From the NCBI GenBank assembly GCA_964532405.1, contig CAZHIC010000030.1:1-28988 (forward strand): a stretch of 28,988 nucleotides of DNA. The letters are read 5' to 3'. The DNA comes from PALSA-1006 sp964532405 (GTDB lineage Bacteria > Pseudomonadota > Gammaproteobacteria > Burkholderiales > Gallionellaceae). The notes under the pieces are model-generated. The model was not told the origin of the DNA. It saw only the letters and a program-made list of their open reading frames with translations, and did not search any database. The position numbers were made by a program, and so were the translations under genes. How positions within the stretch are numbered: position 1 is the stretch's first letter; every line of letters begins with the position of its first letter. This document shows, piece after piece, positions 15,108-23,251 of this stretch.

Positions 15108-15710
15108 TTATTCTTTAACTGCCTTCAGAATCAACGGCACCAGTGCTTCCGGCAGCGCGATCTTGCCCGCCAAGGCGAACTCATGCGCACGCGAAGACAT
15201 CTTGTTCCAGGTCTTTTTGATGATCACGATCCACTTGGTTTCATCGTAGTCGGCGTGCTGTCCGGCGAAGTGCAGCATGTAGTGTTCGATAAAAACCAGA
15301 TCGACGATGTCTTCCATCATCTGCGTCTCTGGGTTGTTCTTGAGGTCTTTCTTGCTGATGATGGTTTTGACGCGGGCGATCATCTCTTCATCGTAGCCGA
15401 CTTCCTGCATCAGGCTCCCTGCGGTTTCCGCATGGTACTTGTACAGCGTGGTGCGCCACAGCATATAGCCCGGCTTATCCATGGTGTAGTCACTGCGTGG
15501 TATCTTCCAGCGCTGGATATGCTGGGCGCGCACGGCCAGTTTTACCGCTTCCGATGTTTCGGGTGCGTAGCGTTCCTGCATCTCGGTCATACGCTGTGCG
15601 TAGAGCAGCTCTTTGGGATATTTCTTAGCGTTGAATACTTCTTTGTTCGGATCTTCCGAGTTGGCTTTGTCGAAGGCTGCGATAGCCGCTTGATAGCATT
15701 GCTGTGTCAT
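15108..15710 (-). CDS. DUF4202 family protein
   Basis: A 200-residue soluble protein recognised from its opening AAIAAFDKANSEDPNKE and from the Trp/Tyr/His-rich body (HIQRWKIPRSDY, LYKYHAETAGSL, EHYMLHFAGQHAD). There are no membrane segments or signal peptide. The sequence is predicted mostly helical, with many histidines and glutamates spaced as in HD-type metal proteins, but I cannot assign a reaction. GAGAAAG precedes the ATG. It lies directly upstream of cysG in the same direction, so a connection with siroheme-dependent sulfur or nitrogen metabolism is possible but unproven. Confidence 0.82.
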   Translation of the reverse strand: MTQQCYQAAIAAFDKANSEDPNKEVFNAKKYPKELLYAQRMTEMQERYAPETSEAVKLAVRAQHIQRWKIPRSDYTMDKPGYMLWRTTLYKYHAETAGSLMQEVGYDEEMIARVKTIISKKDLKNNPETQMMEDIVDLVFIEHYMLHFAGQHADYDETKWIVIIKKTWNKMSSRAHEFALAGKIALPEALVPLILKAVKE

Positions 15711-15829
15711 GGTGCTTTCTCATTGGTTACAGTCGAGTTGATTTCTTGTTCCCTGTACCGTCGCACAAAGGCGACGAAGCGGGTGGCCCAGTAACATTAC
15801 AGGATACGAAGCATGTACTGCTCACCCCG

Positions 15830-17500
15830 CTACGGCGTATATCCGGGTATCTTGCCCACATCCACTTCGTCGATCTGCGCGGGGTCAAGGAATCGCTGCG
15901 CGTAGGTGAGATAGACTTTTTCGCGGATGAAAATGTCGAAAAGATCGGGATCGACATGCCCGTTCTCTTTGAATTGTCCCAGAATTCTTAGCGACTCTGT
16001 CAGCGTCTTGCCATTTTTATAGGGGCGATCTTTGGCGGTGAGAGCTTCGAAGATGTCCGCGATGCCCATCATGCGCGCCTGCACGGACATTTGCTCGCGC
16101 TTCAGACCGCGCGGATAGCCTTTTCCATCCATGCGTTCATGGTGGCCGCCCGCATATTCCGGCACATTTTTTAAGTGCCGTGGCCAGGGCAACGACTCCA
16201 GCATTTTTATGGTGACAACGATGTGGTGGTTGATGATTTCGCGCTCCGCTGCCGTGAGTGTGCCGGCACGAATGGTCAGGTTATCAACCTCGTCCGCGCT
16301 GAGAAAATCGGCTTGCTCACCCGCTTCGTTGCGCCACATATATTTTGCAATATCGCGCACCCGCGCCTGATCCGCATCAGCCATTTTTTCCGAACCCAAA
16401 TTGCATCGCCGCAAGAATTCCCGATCTGCGTCAAAACGCTCAATGCTCGCCGAAAATTCCTTACGGGCATGTTCGACGGTGGCCAGGTCGCCGCCCGCCG
16501 CCAGTTCGGCGCGCAACATGGCGATCTCGGCATCGCGCTTGAGCACCTCGAAACGGGTATCCAGCAAATGAATACGATCAAAAATGGTTTGCAGCTTGGT
16601 CGCTTTATCGACCACATGCACCGGCGTGGTGACCTTCCCGCAGTCGTGCAGCAGTGCCGCGATCTTCAGTTCGTATTTCTCTTTCTCCGTCATGGAAAAG
16701 CCTTGCAACGACGAGCCGTTCTGCGTGCGGCTCGTCGCCTCGGCCAGCAGCATGGTGAGCTCCGGTACGCGCGCGCAGTGGCCGCCGGTATAGGGGGATT
16801 TATCGTCGATCGCGGTATTGATCAGGCTGATGAAAGATTCGAACAGGCTTTCAAGTTGCTGGATCAGACGGCGATTAGTGAGCGCGATCGCCGCCTGCGA
16901 CGCAAGCGATTCGAGCAGTTGCTGATCGTCTTGGGTGAAGGGCTTGACGCCTTTGCTTAGCGGGTCGATGGCATTGATCAGCTGCAACACGCCGATGATC
17001 TCGTGTTCGTGATCGCGCATCGGCACAGTCAGAAACGAACGCGAACGATAGCCTGTCTTGGCGTCGAATTTTTTGGTTCCGGAAAAATCGAAGCCCTGTG
17101 CAACATAAGCGTCTTCGATATTGATCGTCTCGCCGCGCAGCGCTGAATAAGTCACCACCATCGCCAGGTTGGGTTCGCCCTTCACATACAGCGGGATGGG
17201 ATCGAAGGGGATGCGCCCCCCGGTGCTTCCGCCCATATGAATGTCCAAAGAGTCGGTGCGCAGAATTTCGAAGGTCAGCACCTGGCGATCCGCATCCACG
17301 AGGTACAACGTTCCGGCATCGGCATGCGTGATGCTTTTGGCCGCCAGCAGGATGTTTTCCAGCAGCTTGTCGATATTGGTTTCACTCGACAGCGCGGCAC
17401 CGATCTCATTCAGGTCATGCAGACGTGCCAGCACACTGTCCAGCATGGACAGTCGCTCCTGCTCTTGCGCCACATAGGCTTTGACTTCGGGAGTTTTCAT
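15830..17500 (-). CDS. GAF-HD-GYP protein with a large insertion (candidate c-di-GMP phosphodiesterase)
   Basis: The 556-residue cytoplasmic protein has a GAF sensor domain at about 30-210, then an HD-GYP domain. Visible motifs are GGHCARVPEL, catalytic His285-Asp286 in LLHDCGKV, HHERMDGKGYPRGL beginning at His453, and IADIFEALTAKDRPYK. HD-GYP enzymes hydrolyse c-di-GMP. In typical members the HD and HHE motifs are about 60 residues apart; here the distance is about 167. The extra segment is highly charged and helical (for example TRFEVLKRDAEIAMLRAEL). The start is 10 bp after the GAF-ATPase stop, so the two are almost certainly cotranscribed. The catalytic residues look intact; the effect of the insertion is unknown. 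Confidence 0.93.
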   Translation of the reverse strand: MKTPEVKAYVAQEQERLSMLDSVLARLHDLNEIGAALSSETNIDKLLENILLAAKSITHADAGTLYLVDADRQVLTFEILRTDSLDIHMGGSTGGRIPFDPIPLYVKGEPNLAMVVTYSALRGETINIEDAYVAQGFDFSGTKKFDAKTGYRSRSFLTVPMRDHEHEIIGVLQLINAIDPLSKGVKPFTQDDQQLLESLASQAAIALTNRRLIQQLESLFESFISLINTAIDDKSPYTGGHCARVPELTMLLAEATSRTQNGSSLQGFSMTEKEKYELKIAALLHDCGKVTTPVHVVDKATKLQTIFDRIHLLDTRFEVLKRDAEIAMLRAELAAGGDLATVEHARKEFSASIERFDADREFLRRCNLGSEKMADADQARVRDIAKYMWRNEAGEQADFLSADEVDNLTIRAGTLTAAEREIINHHIVVTIKMLESLPWPRHLKNVPEYAGGHHERMDGKGYPRGLKREQMSVQARMMGIADIFEALTAKDRPYKNGKTLTESLRILGQFKENGHVDPDLFDIFIREKVYLTYAQRFLDPAQIDEVDVGKIPGYTP

Positions 17501-17510
17501 CTCGGCAATT

Positions 17511-19901
17511 TTACTTGATACAGACCGCGCGCACTTGGTGAATGTCGGTGATACCCAACAGCACCTTCTCGATACCGTCCTGCTTCAGGGTGCGCATCCC
17601 TTCCTCCAGCGCGATCGCAAACAACTCCGCGACACGCGCATGTTCCTGAATGCCCTTTTTAATCGGATCGGTGCCGATCAGCAGTTCATGCAAACCGACG
17701 CGTCCGCGATACCCCGTGCCAGAACATTTCTCGCAGCCCACATGGTCGTACAAAGTGATTTGGCCTTTGTCATCCCCGAACAGTTTGACCCACTCGGCAT
17801 ACTGGGCCTTGTAGGCGGCATTGGTATCTTTTTTCCATGTTTCGGTAGTCAGCAATTCGCTCGCATATTCGGCGAGCAAGGCTTTGATCTCGTCGGGAGT
17901 CGCGGTGTGCGGTTTCTTGCAATCCTTGCACAAACGCTTGGCCAAACGCTGCGCCAGAATTCCCAGCAGCGCATCCGCGAAGTTGAACGGGTCCATGCCC
18001 ATATCCAGCAAACGGCTGATGGATTCCGGCGCACTGTTGGTGTGCAAAGTGGCGAACACCAGATGGCCGGTGAGCGATGCCTCGATACCGGTGGACACGG
18101 TTTCCTTGTCGCGCATTTCGCCCACCATGATCACGTCCGGGTCGGCGCGCAGAAAGGCGCGCATGATCGTGGCAAAATCCAGTCCGGCTTTCTTATTGAT
18201 CTGCACCTGACGCAGGCCTTTTTGCGTGATTTCGACCGGGTCTTCCGCCGTCCATATCTTGGTCTCCGGCGTGTTGATGAACTTCAGGATCGAGTGCAGC
18301 GTGGTGGTCTTGCCGGACCCGGTCGGTCCGCACACGAAGAACAAGCCGTAAGGTTTGCTCACGGTCTTCTTCACCAGCTCCAGATTGCGCACCGAGAACC
18401 CCATGTTCTCCAGCGGGATCGGCTCGCCGGAAGCCAAAATACGCATCACCACGTCTTCGACGCCGCCTTGCGAAGGGATGGTCGCCACGCGCAACTCGAT
18501 GTCCAGCGGACCCCATTTCTTGAACTTGATCTTGCCGTCCTGCGGTTTGCGCTTTTCCGAAATATCCAGATCGCACATGATTTTCAAACGCGTGATCAGC
18601 GCGTTGCGGTAGGTGGATGGGATTTCAATGTAATTGAGCAGCGAGCCGTCTTTGCGCAGACGGATTCCGGTCTTGCCTTTGCCCGGCATGGGTTCGATAT
18701 GAATATCCGACGCGCCCATTTTGTACGCGTCCACGATAATTTTATTCACCAGCTTGACCAACTCATTGTCTGCGGCGGCGCTAACATCCTCCTGGCTGAC
18801 CGCGCTGGACTCTTCCTCATCCCCGCCCAGCGAAGTCAGCAAGTCATCCATCGACCCCATATCTTCCATACTCCCGGTCGCATCGCCGCCGCTCCCTCCG
18901 CCGCCGTAGAACAGATCAAGCGTGGCCTTGAATTCGCGTTGCGGGCAGACTTTATAGATGAGACGATATTTGGGGAAAATATTATTGACCACGCGCGAGG
19001 CCTGGATGCGCTCGGGATCGGTCGTCAGGATAATCAACCCATCCGAAGTGTCGTCTATCGGCACCCAGTGGCCGCTTTCCACATATTCGCGGCGCAGGTT
19101 CTTCAACAGCTCGCCCGGCTTGATGCGGTCGGATTTGTACGGCTCATAAGGCACACCGAAGAAGCTGGACAAGGCCTTGCCCAACGCCTCTGTCTTGACC
19201 TGAAATTCGTCGATCAGCACATCTTCGACATCTATGCCTTTGCGCCGTGCGGTGCGTGTAGCCAGCTCGAACTCTGCCGCCGACATCACCGCATCCGCGA
19301 CGAGATAATCGTATTTGGTTTTGACTGTGCCAGCCTGTTGCTGGCGCTGGCGCAATGCCACAGCCAGAGTTTGCGTAAGCTCCCGCACGCCTTCTTCCAC
19401 CAATTCCGGGAAAGGAAGCCCGGCTTTGTTGTTGATGACCTGCATCACCCCGATCAGATCGCCATTGCTGGCCTCCATGATAGGCGCAACCAGCATCTGT
19501 TTGGTGCGATAGCCCGTGCGTTTATCCACATCCTGCAAAAAATGCAGCGTGGGGCTGAAAGACGCGAGCTCGTGCTCGTCGTATACATCCTTGATATTGA
19601 GCAGCCGCTTGTGGAAAGCCGCGAAGCCCGCGATGCTCTGTTCGGCGATAGGCAGCTTGAGGTCTTTGAAAGAGTTCAGGCCCGTTTTGACTTTCGAGAT
19701 CAGCGAGGCTTTATCTTCACCGACCACATACACAGTCAGGCGGTCGGCATTGAACAGATTGCAGATGTCTTTGCTGACATCCAGCATGATCTCATCGATG
19801 TTGCTCGTCGCATGAATTTTGTTGGTGACATGATTTAAACTCTTGGTGAACTCTAACTGAGCCCCCATGTCATTCACGTTGCCTTGCACCTGACCATTCA
19901 T
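17511..19901 (-). CDS. GspE/PilB-type secretion ATPase with N-terminal GAF domain
   Basis: A 796-residue hexameric ATPase of the type II secretion/type IV pilus class with an added sensor domain. Residues about 15-170 are a GAF domain (VSKDICNLFNADRLTVYVV, GVMQVINNKAG). About 200-330 form the GspE N-terminal domain, followed by a Gly-rich linker. The motor has Walker A GPTGSGKTTT with Lys531, the Asp-box DLDISEKRKPQDG, Walker B DVIMVGEMRD, and the His box LATLHTNSAPE-like ATLHTNSAPES. Zinc-binding cysteine pairs CKDC and CEKC are present. No pilin, platform or secretin gene is in the window, so it appears orphaned. The pairing with a GAF-HD-GYP gene suggests nucleotide-controlled assembly or a purely regulatory role. 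Confidence 0.94.
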   Translation of the reverse strand: MNGQVQGNVNDMGAQLEFTKSLNHVTNKIHATSNIDEIMLDVSKDICNLFNADRLTVYVVGEDKASLISKVKTGLNSFKDLKLPIAEQSIAGFAAFHKRLLNIKDVYDEHELASFSPTLHFLQDVDKRTGYRTKQMLVAPIMEASNGDLIGVMQVINNKAGLPFPELVEEGVRELTQTLAVALRQRQQQAGTVKTKYDYLVADAVMSAAEFELATRTARRKGIDVEDVLIDEFQVKTEALGKALSSFFGVPYEPYKSDRIKPGELLKNLRREYVESGHWVPIDDTSDGLIILTTDPERIQASRVVNNIFPKYRLIYKVCPQREFKATLDLFYGGGGSGGDATGSMEDMGSMDDLLTSLGGDEEESSAVSQEDVSAAADNELVKLVNKIIVDAYKMGASDIHIEPMPGKGKTGIRLRKDGSLLNYIEIPSTYRNALITRLKIMCDLDISEKRKPQDGKIKFKKWGPLDIELRVATIPSQGGVEDVVMRILASGEPIPLENMGFSVRNLELVKKTVSKPYGLFFVCGPTGSGKTTTLHSILKFINTPETKIWTAEDPVEITQKGLRQVQINKKAGLDFATIMRAFLRADPDVIMVGEMRDKETVSTGIEASLTGHLVFATLHTNSAPESISRLLDMGMDPFNFADALLGILAQRLAKRLCKDCKKPHTATPDEIKALLAEYASELLTTETWKKDTNAAYKAQYAEWVKLFGDDKGQITLYDHVGCEKCSGTGYRGRVGLHELLIGTDPIKKGIQEHARVAELFAIALEEGMRTLKQDGIEKVLLGITDIHQVRAVCIK

Positions 19902-19936
19902 AACTGTCCCGACTCTCTCTTAATTGCTGTTGTGAC

Positions 19937-20085
19937 TAAAGGGCGTCTCTAAAAATCCAGATTTCATCCCAACTGCTGCGTTGCGGAAAAAATTTCTTGC
20001 TTACATATCAAACATATGCGGCGCTGCGAAATTTTTTCCGCGCCTTGCATTTGGGCGAACTCTGAATTTTTAGAGAGGCCCTAAA
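19937..20085. repeat. Nested 149-bp inverted repeat, MITE-like
   Basis: Outer arms at 19937-19961 and 20061-20085 match over about 20 of 25 bases, with CTCTAAAAAT in common. Inner arms CGGAAAAAATTTC (19984-19996) and GAAATTTTTTCCG (20028-20040) are exact complements. The centre carries CATAT...ATATG. The element ends 2 bp before the stop of the metallo-hydrolase gene and nearly fills the gap to the ATPase gene. Terminal inverted repeats with an internal hairpin and no coding capacity fit a miniature transposable element, but no target duplication is clear to me. Confidence 0.75.
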
Positions 20086-20087
20086 CA

Positions 20088-20852
20088 TTAAAATTCGAAC
20101 ACCTGTCCATTTTTCAGCATCCGGGGAACAAACCCGCTGACGCATTCGCTTATCTCTTGCATCGTCAGCTCGACCTCTCCCGGCTTCAGGTGTGTGATGA
20201 ATATAGCGGGATCGCGCTTGAGCTTGACGATATCTTGCGCCAGCAAGCTGGGACAAAAGTGTTTCGATTTCAACGCCAGCTCCAGCTCCGCATTGGAAAA
20301 TGCCGTCTCCACGATGAGATACTGCAAATTGTCGATGCGGTTGGCCGCCTCCCACAACGCATCGCATGTGGTCGTATCCCCGCTAAACACCAGACTTGCC
20401 GCACCGCTATCCAGCTGAAAACCGACGGCAGGCACGACATGATTGGCGGGAAGCGGCGTGATCTTGCGCCCCCCCAGGTTCACCGTCTTACCCAACTCGA
20501 TGGCTTCATAACGCAGGTATGGCTGTTGCGCGTTAGGTATCTCGCTAAAATCCGGCCATATCAGCCAGTTGAACATATGTTGCTTGAGGATCGCTATCGT
20601 CTCCAGCGTGGCATGCACGACCAGCGGCTTATCGCGCATAAAACCGACGCTATCGACCATCAGCGGAATACTGACGATATGGTCGAGATGCGAGTGCGTC
20701 ACAAAAACATGGTCGATCATGGCCATCTCCGCCAAGCTTAGATCGCCCACACCCGTCCCCGCATCGATCAGCACATCATGATCGAGCAGCATAGATGTGG
20801 TGCGCAAATTAGCGCCGATGCCGCCACTGCAACCCAGAATTCTTAATTTCAT
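20088..20852 (-). CDS. Metallo-beta-lactamase-fold hydrolase, class II cyclic-nucleotide phosphodiesterase-like
   Basis: The roughly 254-residue protein begins KLRILGCSGGIGANLRTTS. It carries the di-metal signature HSHLDH at 53-58, followed by IVSI as in the class II cAMP phosphodiesterase pattern (HxHLDH-hydrophobic-x-[GS]). Further metal ligands appear in NHVVPAVG, FSGDTT and THLKPGE. Such enzymes cleave 3',5'-cyclic nucleotides, though some relatives act on RNA. A class III adenylate cyclase gene lies just upstream in the same direction, which supports a cAMP-degrading role. I prefer ATG 20852 because it gives the family's usual N terminus; ATG 20867 is possible. Neither has a strong ribosome binding site. 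Confidence 0.86.
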   Translation of the reverse strand: MKLRILGCSGGIGANLRTTSMLLDHDVLIDAGTGVGDLSLAEMAMIDHVFVTHSHLDHIVSIPLMVDSVGFMRDKPLVVHATLETIAILKQHMFNWLIWPDFSEIPNAQQPYLRYEAIELGKTVNLGGRKITPLPANHVVPAVGFQLDSGAASLVFSGDTTTCDALWEAANRIDNLQYLIVETAFSNAELELALKSKHFCPSLLAQDIVKLKRDPAIFITHLKPGEVELTMQEISECVSGFVPRMLKNGQVFEF

Positions 20853-20883
20853 CGTTGAACCATCCATGGCCGGTTAAAGAGAA

Positions 20884-20973
20884 GTGTGAAAAGTGAAAGG
20901 TACAACGTGAAATGTGAAACGTAGCGACGTCTCTTCGTTTCACATTTCACAGCTTCATCTTCACATTTCACCG
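20884..20973. repeat. Heptad repeats in inverted orientation (NNGTGAA / TTCACNN)
   Basis: From 20884 GTGAA recurs at 7-base steps (four clear copies and one degenerate). From 20939 TTCAC recurs at 7-base steps on the other side (four clear copies and one degenerate). The two halves pair exactly over 15 bp at 20907-20921 and 20936-20950. The block lies between the cyclase and metallo-hydrolase genes. The same heptad appears at the right end of the window. Confidence 0.75.
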
Positions 20974-20982
20974 CTTCGCCCC

Positions 20983-23202
20983 CTACTTGGTTTTAAAAAC
21001 AAAAACGCCATCCCAATCTGTACCGGGTGGGTTGCTGCGGAAGTACGCGACACGCTCTGCGTAAACCTGATACAACTTCGCCTGCGGCGACATCTTCTGC
21101 AAATTGAACAACTGCAACTCTGCCTGATCCCACTCTTGCTTGTGATATGAACGCAAGGCTTGCTGAAACAGTTTCATTTCTTCGAGCACGTCCTTGTCCA
21201 CTTGACCAAGCAAGCCCAGCGGTTCAAAAATGGCGACGGGCTTGTCCTTGCCTTTTACTTTGACCAGATCCAGTTCGCGGTAAACAAACTCGGGGACGGC
21301 TTCTTTGGTATTTTCACCCACCACGATTCCGACGCCATACTCCTTGGTGATCCCTTCCAAACGCGAAGCCAGATTCACCGCGTCGCCCATGACGGTGTAC
21401 GCCACACGCACTTCGGAGCCCATGTTGCCCACGCTCACGCGCCCTGTATTGATCCCGACGCCGACATGGATAGGAGGCCAGCCACGCTCTTTGAAATGCG
21501 GCTGCAGCGCCTCCAGCGCCTTCAGCATCTCCATTCCTGCCAGCATGGCGTGATGCGCGTGTTGCTCGTCCGGCAATGGCGCGCCCCAGAACGCCATGAT
21601 GCAATCGCCCATATATTTGTCGATGGTTCCCCGATGTTTATAGATGACGCGGGAAAGCGGAGTCAAAAATTCATTCATCAACAGCGACAACTCTTTCGGA
21701 TCGAGTCCTTCCGAAATTGTGGTGAATCCGCGCACATCGGAGAACAGGATCGTCATCTCGCGGCCTTCACCCTCCATCGAGACTTGCTCTGGGCGCTCAC
21801 TCATTTCGCTAACGACTTCCTTGGGTACATATTGCCCGAACAGATTGGTGATCTGACGTTTGGTGCGCGACTCCACAAAATAACCGTATGACATATTGAG
21901 CGCGAATAGCGCGATTATCATCATCAAGCCGCTGGCCAGAGGCAATGCCATATTGCCGTATTGCCATGCAAGGCCGTTGATAACCACCGTCGCCAACAAC
22001 ACCACGAAAGCGATCAACGTGTCTTGCATCGGACTCAGCAACGGCAACAAAAGACTCAACGCCCCGCCGACGATCAGGAGCAGCAGCACTTCAATCCCCA
22101 TGACATACGGCGGGCTCGACTTGATGGACTGATTGAGTATGCCGCTGATCATATTGGCATGGATCTCAACCCCCGGATAAACCTCATCCACCGGCGTGGA
22201 GCGCATATCCATTAGACCCGGTGCTGATGTTCCCACCAAAATGATCTTGTTTTTGAGATCATCCAACGGGACGCGTTCCTTCAGCACATCCGTCACTGAA
22301 ACGTATTTGAACGTCGCACGCGCACCACGGTAAGGCACCAGTGCCGTCACCTCGCTGTCTACCGGAATAATTAGACTGGACTGCGGCATGGACAGCTCCA
22401 GCCATTCCAATCCGGCGTAATCCTTGTCGCCGCTAGCGGTGGCAAAACCGGGCAGCAATTTGGGGGAGCCCAATACGGTTCGCACCACCGCCAACGACAG
22501 CGACTCGTAATAAGCGCCACCGTACTCGACGATCATCGGCACGCGGCGCACGATGCCGTCAAAGTCGATTACGGGATTGAAGTGTCCCGCAGAAACCGCG
22601 TTTGCCTGAAACTCGGGCAGATTGGCGCCGTAGCCGTTCCACCGGGTGAAGTTGATCGGGCGTCCCTTGAAATTGCCCGCCGCAAATACAGGGGCGGGCA
22701 AAGCGCCCGAAGTGTCTTTCGTGGCATTGAAGTAATAGCCCAACACGATATTGCGCTGCTTCAATTTGCGGGCGAACAGACTATCGTATTCGAGTTGGGG
22801 TTTGAGTTGCGCCAGCACCGACTGGAACTGGGATACATCTTTAAGCTGATTCCGCCCCAACTCTTGCAAAACCTTCAAGCCTGAACTGCTGTCTTTTTCC
22901 GCGAATACCACGTCAAAACCGACCACCGCGACGCCATATTTGTCGAACAGCTTGTCCATCAGCAGGGCGAGCTTGTCGCGCCCCCATGGCCAACGCCCTT
23001 CCTCTTGCAGACTTTTCTCGTCGATATCCAGAATGACGATATTGTCGTCGCCCTTGTTGGGCAAGGTAAGGCGCAATCGCGTATCGTAAAGCTTGGCTTC
23101 CACGAAACTGACGAAGCCGAGTTGATAAAATTTGGCCGCATTGCCTATGAACAAGAATACCAACGCGAGGCCCAGCGCAATCAGGAGTGCGTGCTTTTTC
23201 AT
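20983..23202 (-). CDS. CHASE2-domain class III adenylate cyclase
   Basis: A 739-residue inner-membrane protein. One N-terminal membrane helix (about 6-22) is followed by a periplasmic CHASE2 sensor (about 25-370, with DIDEKSLQEEGRWPWGRD). Three membrane helices come next (about 370-445) and then a cytoplasmic class III cyclase domain (about 480-665). All key cyclase residues are visible: metal Asp489 (FSDVRGFT) and Asp533 (YMGDC), adenine-selecting Lys529 and Thr603, and transition-state Asn610 and Arg614 (GDAVNLASRLEG). The Lys/Thr pair indicates ATP rather than GTP as substrate. A helical tail follows. AGGGTGAG precedes the ATG. It is 49 bp after the FHA gene and precedes a likely cyclic-nucleotide phosphodiesterase gene. 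Confidence 0.95.
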   Translation of the reverse strand: MKKHALLIALGLALVFLFIGNAAKFYQLGFVSFVEAKLYDTRLRLTLPNKGDDNIVILDIDEKSLQEEGRWPWGRDKLALLMDKLFDKYGVAVVGFDVVFAEKDSSSGLKVLQELGRNQLKDVSQFQSVLAQLKPQLEYDSLFARKLKQRNIVLGYYFNATKDTSGALPAPVFAAGNFKGRPINFTRWNGYGANLPEFQANAVSAGHFNPVIDFDGIVRRVPMIVEYGGAYYESLSLAVVRTVLGSPKLLPGFATASGDKDYAGLEWLELSMPQSSLIIPVDSEVTALVPYRGARATFKYVSVTDVLKERVPLDDLKNKIILVGTSAPGLMDMRSTPVDEVYPGVEIHANMISGILNQSIKSSPPYVMGIEVLLLLIVGGALSLLLPLLSPMQDTLIAFVVLLATVVINGLAWQYGNMALPLASGLMMIIALFALNMSYGYFVESRTKRQITNLFGQYVPKEVVSEMSERPEQVSMEGEGREMTILFSDVRGFTTISEGLDPKELSLLMNEFLTPLSRVIYKHRGTIDKYMGDCIMAFWGAPLPDEQHAHHAMLAGMEMLKALEALQPHFKERGWPPIHVGVGINTGRVSVGNMGSEVRVAYTVMGDAVNLASRLEGITKEYGVGIVVGENTKEAVPEFVYRELDLVKVKGKDKPVAIFEPLGLLGQVDKDVLEEMKLFQQALRSYHKQEWDQAELQLFNLQKMSPQAKLYQVYAERVAYFRSNPPGTDWDGVFVFKTK

Positions 23203-23251
23203 CCGGCTCTCACCCTATCCATGAATTATTCTTAGATGCTCAATTGCCCAA

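Noticed and set aside
15036..15794. A 252-codon + strand frame opposite the DUF4202 gene
   Set aside because: It begins within an inverted repeat and is the complement of a confident gene.
17481..19838. A 785-codon open frame antisense to the secretion ATPase gene
   Set aside because: It lies wholly opposite a gene with clear motifs, is unusually rich in His, Arg, Gln and Phe, and has no ribosome binding site. It is a codon-bias shadow.
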